Of a stretch of DNA of 64,000 nt, positions 1 through 10,497 are shown piece after piece. The notes beneath the pieces were generated by a model. It did not search any database, was not told where the DNA came from, and saw nothing but the letters and a program-made list of their open reading frames with translations. Each line of letters opens with the position of its first letter. Position 1 is the first letter of the stretch. The position numbers and the translations under genes are program-made. Origin of the DNA: Paramacrobiotus metropolitanus (lineage: Eukaryota; Tardigrada; Eutardigrada; Parachela; Macrobiotidae); contig NW_026570432.1 in assembly GCF_019649055.1 (NCBI RefSeq), positions 1-64,000 of the forward strand. The letters are read 5' to 3'.

Positions 1-915
1 ACTCGGCCAAAATGGACCGCCCTAACGGGACTGGTCCAAAGCACCCATTTTGGCCATTGGGAAGGAATCCGACAGGACTCCCACTCCCGCCATACTTGGG
101 ACAACCCTAACGGGTCAGGTCCAACAGAGGCACGCCAGACCAAAGCATGGCCATCCTAACGGAATTGGTCCAAGCACATTAATTTGGTCACAAGAGCACC
201 TCTCCTGTCCAGAGACATCACTCTGGCCCATCATGGACCGCCCCAACCGGGCTTGGCCCACCATCCATTAACAAGGAAGGGGACAACTTGTCCTTGCGCA
301 TGCAACCGTGCCTTCCATACACCGCACCGCTGAATTTACTCTACTGGACCCCTGTGGACATCTCTGGGAACCGTCGCCCCGGATTCACAGGACCAGACCA
401 ATCCTATCGGATAAAGCGGACCGTTGACTAGGACCCGTGTGGACATAATTGGCCCTGTGGTAAACCTAGTCGGAATAAGCCATTTTCGTCTAGTTTTTTA
501 ACCATACCTGGTTTTTCTAGACTTATTAACCAAAGAAATTGATGTTTTTATTTAGCCATTAACCAAAGGAATTGGCTTTGGGATCTCTAACTATGATCTT
601 ACTTTACTCTAATTCTCAATGAAATTGTGATTTTTCTATTTCACTGTTTAACCAATGAGCCTTATAAACCTTTATTTTTTTACTTGTTCGACCAAAGCAA
701 GCCTTCAACCACACTGGAACCCCCAGCAACCAGAGTGCACTCCAGATTTCGGCCGTTCGGTGCACTGCACCGCGGGTCTGGAGCAACTGACCCTACCGGG
801 TTCAGAGACAAAGTGGCATCCGGCCCTACCGGGTATCGGATCCTGGCACCCTACCGGGTTGGCCAGGGGCAGAGTCGGAAGGTGCTCGCAGGAGCTCCCA
901 CTCCCGCCCAGAGGC
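1..915 (+). mobile_element. 3' non-coding end of a truncated LTR element, with degenerate hairpin repeats
   Basis: No convincing coding region. A short motif, CCCTAACGGG or CCCTACCGGG, recurs near 22, 107, 163 (degenerate), 240 (degenerate), 792, 824 and 851. In the first copies it is flanked by GGACC and GGTCC, so each copy can form a small hairpin. The stretch ends in GGCA directly before TGTCAGAG, the same junction as at the 3' LTR of the complete element at 52418. I therefore infer this is the 3' UTR of a related element whose 5' part lies outside the window. The region 480-620 also holds repeats of an ACCAAAG-AATTG motif. Confidence 0.4.
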
Positions 916-1302
916 ATGTCAGAGACCGCACACTCGAGGCGGTAGACACCTCTTGTGGCTTTGCTCTGTCGCCCGCCCGCGCACGGCTACTCCATTCGTG
1001 CCGCGCTATTACGCTGCTCACTCAGCGTATACTTTGTCTACGCTGACCAATCAGCGCATTTCTGCACTCTTGGGGGCGTAGCCCAGCGCCTACGAGCGAT
1101 TCCATGCTTTACGGCATCAGCTGTTGCATACCTGCAGCACGCTGCATCAGTACACTTTTACCGATTTGCGCGCTTGCAGCTACTTTTCCACAGCTTACGC
1201 CGCATTGGCTTTTCTGTGTTTGTTTTGTGGTTGCTTTATTGTTACCAATAAAGGCGATATTTGCCCCACTTTTCGCTCTGCTTCCGTGTCACATCTGACA
1301 CC
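916..1302 (+). mobile_element. LTR-like block (probable 3' or solo LTR)
   Basis: It starts TGTCAGAG, identical over 12 bases (GGCA plus TGTCAGAG) to the start of the 3' LTR of the complete element at 52418. It contains AATAAA near 1246, about 55 bases before the end, and ends in TGACA near 1302, giving TGTCA...TGACA termini. The interior is not obviously similar to the other LTR, so this would be a different family member. The 3' boundary and the target duplication cannot be fixed because the 5' end of the element is outside the window. Confidence 0.4.
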
Positions 1303-1620
1303 GTGGGGGGTGATTTTGATCTATATTACTACAGACATAATTAAGCGACCGTATGTTACTACGTAGTGGCATAATTGTGTCTGTATATCTATCTATATAT
1401 TCTCGACGCAGTGTACACTCACTAGCACAGTACGTACTACACTGTATTCCAATAAAACGATTTTAAGTTGAGAAGCACCTGGTTATCGGTGGCGGTAAAT
1501 TCTGGCGGTAATAATATCTCGCTTACAGAATATAATTAGACGATGTGTCCACAGGCGACGGCAGTTTAACTTGAAGTGCGGCTAGCTGTATGTACAGTAA
1601 GAGTATTTTGTTCATTGTAG
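1303..1620. other. Non-coding stretch with a second LTR-like block
   Basis: A G-run at 1304-1310 is followed by TGATTTTG (about 1311). AATAAAA occurs near 1451, and CTTACA ends near 1527. This could be a short LTR of about 217 bp with the G-run as a polypurine tract, an alternative reading to the LTR proposed at 916-1302. The rest reads as intron leading to the splice acceptor at 1619-1620. Confidence 0.25.
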
Positions 1621-4042
1621 GACATTAATCATATTTTCCCTGGAGCGTTTGCTGGCCATCACCAATCCATTTCTCTTCCAAAAACTAAAAGGCAATGTTT
1701 ATCCCAGAGTGATTGTCGTGATGGCCTTCCTGTTGGGCGGCACAGCATCCTTCTACGTTGTCTATGATTATTATGCCTATGATTATCCGAATATGGCGCG
1801 CAAGGATAACAATCTACCGGAATATGTGCGTTCGCCGAGCTACATGAAATGGGATAAACTGCAGAAGAGATCTGAGGTGAGCAGAGGATAACGTACTCGG
1901 GCACAAATGTCTACAGCAAAAAATTACGCATTAAAAACGACATGTAAACTATAAGGTCTATAAAAACTATGGGTGTAAAAACTTACACCTGCAGCTCGTT
2001 CTTAGAATTGTTGTTTCTGTTTAATTAACAATTAGCGCTTTAGGCATATCCTGTTGTTGTTTGCAGCAGATACTAACTATTTTGGTGTCTCAGGCTTTTA
2101 TTTTCATTGGACAGTTCTTTGCCCTAATAATCATTAACTCCCTTGTCGCTATTGTGGTGGCACGCATCTTCCGCGGCGTCCGTATGGGAAACGACAAAGT
2201 GACCGTGGTCGCCAAGTCGGGTGACAAAAAACGTACCGCCCAGCAACAGCGCAACAGTGTATTAATACACTGGAAGAAGGAATATTCCTTCTTCTGGGCA
2301 GTGTTGTCCTTTATCTTACGACACAATTCCCGACGCTAATCCATCTGATCTTGAGCACTGCCGCCGACGTAATGGGGACCTACCAGTACGACCGCGGCCC
2401 GCGTACGGCCGCCCAGCCCTGCGTACTGATGGCGCAATATATTAACTATGCTGCTAATTTCCTCATATACATGACAGTCAGTCAGCAGTTTCGCGCACAA
2501 GTCACCGACGTCTTCGGACAGTACCGGTGTGGACGTTGGGTACAAGCACAAAAAAAGAAACTCTTCCCACGCAAAACGTCGACCAAACCAACGAGACCGC
2601 AAGCGACAATGAGTGAGGAAACTCGAACACGCTGGAAAACATGAAGAAACACGTCGCGGGAGTACCGACAGTTTAGAATCGGCAGTCTCTGACATTGACA
2701 CGGCGTCGCGGGCCTCCGTTCTCCCCACGCGACGGGATACCAGTATGATGAACCTGGATGACGTCACAGCCGTTGCATTAACGGAAAGCGCTCGCAAACT
2801 GGACACAGGCGAGGCATCCTCAATCCAGTTGAAGCCCCGGGCACCGGGGACTTTTCAGTTGAAGAGGACCTCTTCGGCGCCCGGTGCCGATTATAACTCG
2901 GTACCTGGCCCACGCACCACAATGCCGGTCACACTCAGCGCATTGCAGCGCTTTTTCTCATTACCGAACCGGACGCCGCCCGCGAGGCATGCCGTTAAAA
3001 GCCCAGATTCGAGGCGCGGCCTGGCGGATAGCCCCGATTCCAACCGCATTAAAGTAGACATCCCGTCGCAACCGGCGCCAGCAGCGTCTGCATGTCACGG
3101 GACCAATATCAATAAAATTAGTTCGGAAACTTCGGTTACGGGACAGTGCGTGGAGAATGTGCGCCGACCTGACGAGCAGTATGGCAATATATCGTCGAAG
3201 TCGACGGAGAACACCGTGTCGGGAGGTGAAGTGGAAATCAAAGAGAATAAATATGTGGGAATAACTGCAACAGCGGGCATGGGAGTAGGGAAGGACCCTA
3301 TGGAAAGCAATAAGCGCCGGACGAGCGTTCCTCTAGGTGAACCTTCTGTAGCTTACTTCGTAATGCATTTTAGGCTGTATTTGTACAATACACTGCCCTC
3401 ACTTCTACCGTATTTTTAAAATTTCTCTGAACACAGCTTGCGGGACAATGCAGTCATTCATTAAAGTTCAACATCGTAACATTACGAAATGAACATGTTA
3501 ATAACTTGTAATTCACTAATTCCTAATTTGCAATTTGTTGTTGTAAAATTTACAATGATACATACTTGTACTTTGTAATCGTATTCCGGTAACTAAGTAT
3601 CTGTAACTAAGCAACTGGGGTTGTAGATGTCGTGACATTAAACGTTACCATCAAAGCGGATGACCAAGACCTAGAAAGACCACCAAGACCCGATGTAGTG
3701 CCAAAGACGGAGAACCTAATAAAGGACGACGGAAATGCTTTACATCATTGTGCGCGACTGCCCATGGACTACATCGCAATAGTCAACGAAAATGATGAAG
3801 CGGAAAATCGAACAAGGCACCCAATCCCCCATAGCCAAAAAAGGTCAGATTCTCACTTGACCTTTGACAAACAGGCGCATAATGAACATGACCGACCCAG
3901 CGCGGATGAACGCACAATCGCCACCAACCATAGTACGGTGGAAGTTGATTTCTTTGCAAGGAAAGCTGCTTCTCTGCCACAAGAAACTAAAGCAATAAAT
4001 TCTCATCCTATTTCAAAGGGTGAGATGATCACACAGTTGTAA
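1621..4042 (+). CDS. Rhodopsin-type GPCR, 3' exons (TM3 to C-terminal tail)
   Basis: Five exons fit one frame: 1621-1876, 2067-2198, 2258-2612, 2686-3336 and 3627-4042, with GT/AG introns of 190, 59, 73 and 290 nt. The first exon starts inside TM3 with SLERLLAI, the DRY-equivalent, then ICL2 and TM4. The second gives TM5. The third gives TM6, with LTTQFPTLI resembling the TEFP motif of FMRFamide/myosuppressin-type peptide receptors, and TM7 ending near NFLIYMTVSQQFR. The last two encode a long Ser/Thr-rich cytoplasmic tail. Exons for the N-terminus, TM1 and TM2 are missing and probably lie upstream, beyond the retroelement remnant. The 59-nt and 73-nt introns are inferred from frame changes; single-base errors are an alternative. 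The GPCR call is firm; the peptide-receptor subclass is a guess. Confidence 0.75.
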
Positions 4043-4567
4043 ATCAATCGTATTCCGGTAGTCACTGTGGTTGCGATGCATGGAGTAAGACTGCGTATGG
4101 AACTCAATTTACATAAATGCGGTGGTTGAACAAGTTTTATAATGGCGAAGAGCACAGTGGGCGACAAAATTCATTTGACGCCGCGAAAAGGGAGACTCTT
4201 CCCAGAATGCACGCGAACCATCGGCTTGCTACAATTTGGCAAGCTGATACACCAAACTAAAAGCTAAACACTTGTACCATGCACATTTCCGAACAAAAAC
4301 CCTCAAACGTTATCTCAGAAAAAAGAGAAAAAATGGCAAGATTTTCGATAATGAACAAGTGGTCATGGATCAAAACTAAGACATGTTTGAGCCAAGGACC
4401 TTGCCGGTATATACATGACGTGTGGGAGTAGAATCACACGCCGGGATATACGTACGGATGCTGAATGTCCGCCTTCCACCTGCAACATAGCGGATAATCT
4501 AGTCAATCTCTACTGTGATTTGCTGTTCTCTTTACTAGCGGTGTATGTGATGTCATAACGCGAAGTC

Positions 4568-4605
4568 TATATAAGTTTTGGTTGTCACTAATATCGGCAT
4601 CAGTA
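4568..4605 (+). promoter_or_regulatory. TATA box plus initiator-like core promoter
   Basis: TATATAAG at about 4569 is followed about 31 bases later by TCAGT, a common arthropod-type initiator. No coding region follows within 1.7 kb, so this may be the core promoter of a decayed solo LTR rather than of a gene. Confidence 0.3.
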
Positions 4606-5411
4606 GTCTGAGATTCACTTCTGAGATTCACTTCTTCTTACTTTCTGATTACAATTTCCTCGTGTTGTGGACTGTGTTGTGAATTGGATTAAAGAGGCAG
4701 CAATACTTGTTCCTACGGAAGTGCATAGTCGTTCCCGGATTATCGCTTAGTATGCAGGTTTGCTCGCGTCACAATCGACCTAGCTCTTGCCGATCCTCAC
4801 AGAACCTGCGACCGGAGATTGTGGTTGGATTTCCTCGCTTAGGGATTCCTGATTCGTGTTCCTGATTCGTTCGTCTATTTCCACCATAAGGATCTGTTAC
4901 AGTTGAGAAGAGAGTTGCCTACCGACTGACATTTACAGGCGTGGAAGAGTAAAGATAGTTCATGGAGCTCTAACCAGCGTGAACGCTTATACACGACATA
5001 CATAGTACCGAGCCAAGGACCTTACCAAAATTTAGCACGGTTTGCAATCTCAAGGCAATTTTAAATTAGAGCGGCAATTAGCTTTTGTTGATGTAGCGAG
5101 GGATCGATCCTGCAGCGTTTTCCACAATCAAAATAAACAGAAACGGAGGCCGTATGTTGCACCGAAACTACTGGCTGCGAATTTAATGGCAGTACGGGTT
5201 AACAGCCACTCTGGCGGGCGACTACTTGAACAAGCTCACTGAAATGCTGAACATGGAGATTGTAGAGTGCACTGATTACACTGTAACACAGCCCAATAAT
5301 ACTACCAAGGTGTAATACTATTACGCAGTAACCGTTGTGCTTATCAAGTTTGCCGGCAATCCTAATGAATAAGTACACAAAATGCCCCGATTCTGCAACT
5401 GCCGTTTGTGC

Positions 5412-5617
5412 ACATATAAGGGGAAAAACTAAACGTTTTCCACCGTTTCCGGCTACTGCTGCCCTCACCCGGCAGGAATTTTACGTTGTGGCTGACCATG
5501 GCGCTTATGTACCGCGCCAGATTTAACCATGTTATTGCCGTAACGTCAGACTCCATGCGGGTGACGGCAGCAACACAGGGGAACCGTGGAACACGCTTAG
5601 TTTTGCCCCCTATATGT
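5412..5617. repeat. Imperfect foldback (inverted repeat, arms about 60 bp)
   Basis: The arm 5412-5471 (starting ACATATAAGG) is complementary to 5558-5617 (ending CCCCTATATGT) at roughly 80 percent identity by eye, with an 86-base centre. This looks like a decayed foldback or MITE-type element. No clear target duplication is visible. Confidence 0.55.
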
Positions 5618-6315
5618 ATTGTACACTGTACAGTACTCGTTAAGATTGCCACCGATCGTCATATCGAGAATCCAATGGCACATAATAATGGAAAATCAGG
5701 CGGCGATGTTATTTGGCTGTGACTGTTTATTGGCGTATTCTCACTTTATTGGCCAAATCATACTTGGGGGCAAAGCAAAGAAAGAAACAAAGACTGGCTT
5801 ATTGGCTGTACGTATTCGAGCGTTGCGCAGGCTCTGTTAAATACTACTGTTTGGTCCATCGTACTTCTATCATTCAGCAAGTTCCGCAGATCCTTCAGTC
5901 TAAACAGCCGGTATGCAACAGTATGAAGAAGAACAGTTTGTATTAACCAAGAACAGTAGACAACGGATACCCGTAATTTACTGTTCTTGTACGTATTTAC
6001 GCATCTGGAACTTGTTTTGCGAATTGCTCAAGGGCAGTCAGTGAGCCACTGACCTGAAGACCATTCTTTTCATTCTTGCCGTCGTGTCTGTATGTCCCAT
6101 TTTCATAGTGTGCGGTTTGTACATGCTAGCTAAGATTATTGCCACTTGCAACAAGCAGCCGACATCCTTACAGAGTACAGATAGATCACTTCACCATCCG
6201 GAGAGTAGTTCAATAACAACTATTCTGAAAGGCCATTTTCCAAAATAACTCGACGGGGGTCGCAGATATCATCAAACCTGCAACCAGTCAGCACAGTCTC
6301 ATCAAACGCGAAATA

Positions 6316-7350
6316 ATGGAAGTTAACTCGTCTCACCCGCTGGATTACCACGCAAACCAAACGCAGCTGGAAGGAATTGTGAATGCTAGCAGCCCTAACA
6401 TCGGTCCATTCGCCATCTCCTGCTTCCTGGGCACAACCGTTGCTACGTTATTAACCAACTGTGGAGTTCTTTCGCTATTTCTCGTCGATAAATCCCTTCG
6501 CACACCGTTTAACGTCTACATCATGACTCTGCTATCGGCCAATATCATCTACGCTGGCATCGACGGTCCGCTGAAAATACTAACGTTCCCGTATCCCACC
6601 TGGCGGCTAGGAGCGGAAGTATGCACGCTGCGTATTTACAGCGGCTACATCATCGCCGCCATGGCCATCCATTTCCATCTGCTGATAACCCTAAACCGTG
6701 CCTGGGCACTGTTTTGGCCGCTATCCTACCGTAACTACCACTCCACTACCGTGGCATGGTGGCTGTGTGGCGGCACGGTATTCTATCTGCATGTGCTGCT
6801 CTTACCCGGCATCATACTGGACGCTGTGTACTATCGCGTTCCCGCTGACAAAGACTGTTGGTTGGATTCGTCACGACAGTTCGCCTGGGCGACATTTACC
6901 TCTTGGTGGGTATTTGTTGCCCCGAAGCTGTTCATTCCAATCTGTTATCCTTTTCTCTGGAGAAAAGAAATGCAGCGCAGAGCACGGACTGCGGCTACTC
7001 AGCGGTTTGCGGAAATGACTATGGCGCAGACTCCTTGTACGTCAGCGGACGTGGCAACCGCCCCGCTGGCGCAGCGGGGCAGTTCCCGAGGGTTTATTGT
7101 GTTAACTTTATTCACCATCAGCATTATCGTCTGCTGGATGCCGAGTCTTCTGTACTTCCAATTACTGAATTTCATTCCGATGGACAGGCTGCAGACGTTT
7201 GCGAAAGTCGCTGGCGTTTTGTATGCGTTACAGGGTCTTTTGGATCCGGTCTTCGTCTGCCTTAGTTTGCGTAAGGTATACCGTTATGTACTGCGCTTGG
7301 ACAGGATGTGCATTAACAAGGAGGCGCAGCCGATGACTACTACCAAATAG
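6316..7350 (+). CDS. Rhodopsin-like GPCR, single exon, 344 aa
   Basis: Intact ATG-to-stop frame with seven hydrophobic segments (about residues 32-54, 66-88, 103-126, 145-168, 196-218, 256-280 and 293-312). The N-terminus has sequons NSS, NQT and NAS. C103 at the top of TM3 and C181 in ECL2 would form the conserved disulfide. The DRY motif is replaced by N127-R128-A129, keeping the arginine. The NPxxY motif is degenerate: D310-P311-V-F-V-C. This pattern is common in lineage-expanded orphan receptors of invertebrates, so the ligand cannot be inferred. It lies alone and lacks introns, unlike the GPCR upstream, which fits a retroposed or expanded paralog family. There are no frame lesions. Confidence 0.85.
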   Translation: MEVNSSHPLDYHANQTQLEGIVNASSPNIGPFAISCFLGTTVATLLTNCGVLSLFLVDKSLRTPFNVYIMTLLSANIIYAGIDGPLKILTFPYPTWRLGAEVCTLRIYSGYIIAAMAIHFHLLITLNRAWALFWPLSYRNYHSTTVAWWLCGGTVFYLHVLLLPGIILDAVYYRVPADKDCWLDSSRQFAWATFTSWWVFVAPKLFIPICYPFLWRKEMQRRARTAATQRFAEMTMAQTPCTSADVATAPLAQRGSSRGFIVLTLFTISIIVCWMPSLLYFQLLNFIPMDRLQTFAKVAGVLYALQGLLDPVFVCLSLRKVYRYVLRLDRMCINKEAQPMTTTK

Positions 7351-9917
7351 GACGGATTTAAAGGATACTATGGCCATAGAATCATGTTCTACTGATTGTC
7401 ACTGGTAACAACTCAACCGGAAACAGATGTACCGCCTATTTTAGTAGAATTGTAAATTCATGTTATCGGTTTTGAAGAACTTTGAGGTTTTCCGACTCTC
7501 CTGGATGTGAAGTCAGTAGACGTGCTGCCCCGAACGGCAGACGGTTGATTGTGTAACCACTTGTTTTTGGACTTGCTCTCTCACTTGCTCTGATTCTGAT
7601 TCTGTAAATTGATGATGATGTCCCTGAATTCGCGCGCTACGTACGGTTGTAATTCATTTAAGATCAGGGTAATTACCGACCTACCATCGAACCTCGTTTC
7701 ATCGTGGTATGGGTGGAAGAATCCAGTCCACTAGGGACAGCTTAGAAGTTACCACGGCAGTACTGTACGGCCGGTATATACATTTCGTTTTCGTAGCATT
7801 TTCGTTTTCATAAGTACATGTAAGCTTTCGCTTATGGTTAGTATTAAGACATACTAAATTTTCGTTTGTTATTTAATTCCAGAAAGTGTTTAATTGGCTG
7901 AAAACCATTTGAGCTTCCCACATTTAGCTGATGGGAATTGGGGAATAAAAGTACCCAAGAAATTTGAACGTTTTGATCATTCATGGCATCATATTCAACT
8001 TTCATAAATCAGTACACCAATCTTTACCCCCAAAAGCGAAGACCGGTGTCGTAAATTGTAACGCTCATGTTGTAGTATTCTTGGATTAAAGAAATTTTGC
8101 AGATTTCCTAGTACTTGTCTGAAAGTATTTCCCATTTTCCTGCGTCTTCAAACATTAAGGTCTTGCTTTTTTAAAAACAAATGTCGTCCGGCCTATCCGT
8201 AAAAGATCTGAAAGGCCAGATGTCTGCGCCCGCGTACCATGGAATTGAGGAACACCTTAGCCTTAATTCATACCTGTGTCGAAAAACTCGCGGTCTCGCA
8301 TACTAACAGTAACTAATCCAACTTAACCGGGAACGGGAACGCCGGAGCCGCCGCGAAGTAAACTGAAACGAGGAAGCGAACGAAGTACACCCGGCTGCAC
8401 CCACGGCACCATTTTGTTCCCGGCGGCCTTCGAAATCCACGAACCCTGGGGAGACGGCTTATAAGAAGCTTATAGATAAGACTGGATATTGTTCAGGGGC
8501 TGCTGTGCGCTAAAAATGCGGCAAAACGTTTTTCGATAGCGCTTATTCATTCAGATACAGGGTGGAGATGCGATTTTAGAAATTAGCACGATTCCCGAAC
8601 AAGACAGGAGGAAGTGTTCTTATTGTGATTTGGGCGTGCGTTTTGCGGAAATGTTGTTTCTTTTATTTTTATTTTTGATCGTGGATCGTGTGGTTATGCA
8701 TCATGAGTACCCTAGCTAACCCACATATGCAAGGGTTAGTTGTTACGACATATAATATGTTACGATGCTGAATTCCGAGCACAGGTTGTTGTATATATCA
8801 CCTGTGCTCGGAATTCAGCATCGTAACAACATAATACGAATCGTAATCAAATCGCAACACTTAAGTAAGGTCAGCAGCGGCAACACAACGAGCGGCCGTG
8901 AACTCTTTTTTTTGGGGTGTGGCGCTCGCTAACCTCACGGTTTGCTCAGAGTCGCCGGTTGCTGTATGTATCCGAGATCAGAAGCTGGTAATACTCAGTC
9001 AAAGTTATCAAACCGCTTTCCGTAATAACGCAGTACACCATACCGGAAATAAGCGGCTGAAACGGTCGTCAGCAAGCACCGCTGCGATGGCAGTCGAGCT
9101 GGTACATTATTTAGTATCTACGACTTTTCAGCGTTAGCAGTTTGATTTTCTACGTAAATTCTTTGTTAGATTACACTGTATGAGACTATTCATGCTGATT
9201 ATAATGTAGAATCTCCAGCTTCATGGTTCGATTCAATGAAAAAACTGGTAGTAGTTGTCTTATTAGTTTTGGCGGGATATTGACATTGTTTCGCGTAACA
9301 TGATTCAAACGATATTGTCTTCTTCTTTTAGTACCAAGGTACATCGTAGTTACGAACTGCGGTCATAATTTGATTACGATCAGAAAATTAACCGGAAGCT
9401 CATACCTGACTCGGCAATCGCCCCCGTAAGACAGCATTCTGTATTGTGTGCTCGTTCTTTATTTTTATAAATGGACGCGGTCAAACATATCTGATTTATC
9501 TGTCATTTTTGCACCGAAATCACTCGGACATGGAAGTATTTCTTGATGTAATTTCGGACGCAGATCATATAAGGCCGTGGTTTCCTGGTGGACTGTTACG
9601 TAACTATTGCTGCTGCCAGTTTACATGTCTATACACGCACGTTCTTGATGCTGCATTTTTTGGTCTCTTAATACAAGTTGTGGGGCTTATCCACTATCGT
9701 TCTGCTTAAGGGTTGCACGGACGACCGCGATTATCCAGCCACTGACCATCAGCACAGGCGGGATCTTGTTTCGGCGTTCCAACGTTTCCTAAAAGATTTG
9801 GCAGATCGATTAGCTTCACAGTACCTTTCCAAAAAATTTAGTAACCGAATATCGCATTAGTATTGCGGGCAAAGGTCAAGAAAAACCTTCCCTCGTTGCA
9901 CTGCGTAAAGAGCTGCC
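7351..9917. other. Intergenic; contains a perfect hairpin
   Basis: Apart from the 29-bp-arm hairpin at 8758-8828 I see no gene or RNA signature. Short open frames around 8898-9137 and 9446-9860 lack recognisable motifs. Confidence 0.6.
8758..8828. repeat. Perfect 29-bp inverted repeat with 13-nt loop
   Basis: 8758-8786 (TGTTACGATGCTGAATTCCG...) is the exact reverse complement of 8800-8828, with a 13-base loop at 8787-8799. It is a 71-base perfect hairpin. It could be a very short palindromic transposable element or a structured RNA precursor. Confidence 0.85.
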
Positions 9918-10497
9918 TTAGCGCATACCTGTTTGCTTGGCCGCTTTGATACTTCCACAGCGAACAGAGTTGGGCACCACCGCGCCCCATGTTTGTCCCA
10001 CAGCCCGGCCACCCATATTGGTGATCGCGCCCAAGCCCTGTTTGTTGCTCTGGTCCTGAGATTCATCACCGCTGGCGCCGGCAATTGCACCCTGCACGGC
10101 ATCTGTCGGCATAACGGCGCCCCATCCACCGCCAAATACACCACCCACTCCTTGGCCAACGGAATCGGTGGCACCGCCCACTGGACCCTTGTCTACCAGA
10201 AGCGTATTTAGCACGTAATGCCGTCAACGTTTAACGCATGCTCAGGTCAACACAACAGTATTCTTATGGAGAAATACTACGGAATTACGGTACCATCAAA
10301 ATTATGCAACGCACTTAAAGTTACAACACGTACACGCATGCCATCGTCACAGAAAGTCGGTAAAAGCGTATTTATGTACTGTACAAATAGTTCAAGTAAT
10401 TCTCACCTTTCTTAACCCATTTGCAGTTGTTGTTCGGTGCAGCGGAAGAGTAGGTGACCGCCAACACGAGGAAGAAAAACACTGCTAGCTTGGCCAT
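9918..10497 (-). CDS. Small secreted Gly-rich peptide, two exons
   Basis: Exon 1 runs 10497-10407. It encodes a classic signal peptide (MAKLAVFFFLVLAVTYSSAA) followed by PNNNCKWVKK, and ends at GTGAG. Exon 2 starts at 10192 after a GTAG acceptor in matching phase (1+2). It encodes a Gly/Ala-rich segment with repeated GxGG and WGAV patterns, reaching a stop at 9918. A GTATGC donor-like site (AACAG/GTATGC) lies just before that stop, so a further exon is possible. The mature product would be about 90-100 residues, secreted, with only two cysteines. No family recognised. It is an isolated gene. Confidence 0.6.

Larger units (their letters stand above)
4043..6315. other. Intergenic, with repeat remnants
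   Basis: No gene recognised. It holds a diverged relative (4262-4405) of the inverted-repeat element at 36174-36730, a TATA plus initiator-like pair at 4568-4605, a 13-bp tandem duplication near 4608-4633, and an imperfect foldback repeat at 5412-5617. Short open frames around 5335-5720 read through the foldback and are not credible genes. Confidence 0.6.

Noticed and set aside
627-1046. 139-residue open frame in the left end
   Set aside because: Runs through the hairpin repeats and into the LTR-like block; no protein motif.
9221-9236. GGTTCGATTC, resembling a tRNA B box
   Set aside because: No A box or foldable acceptor stem at the right distance.
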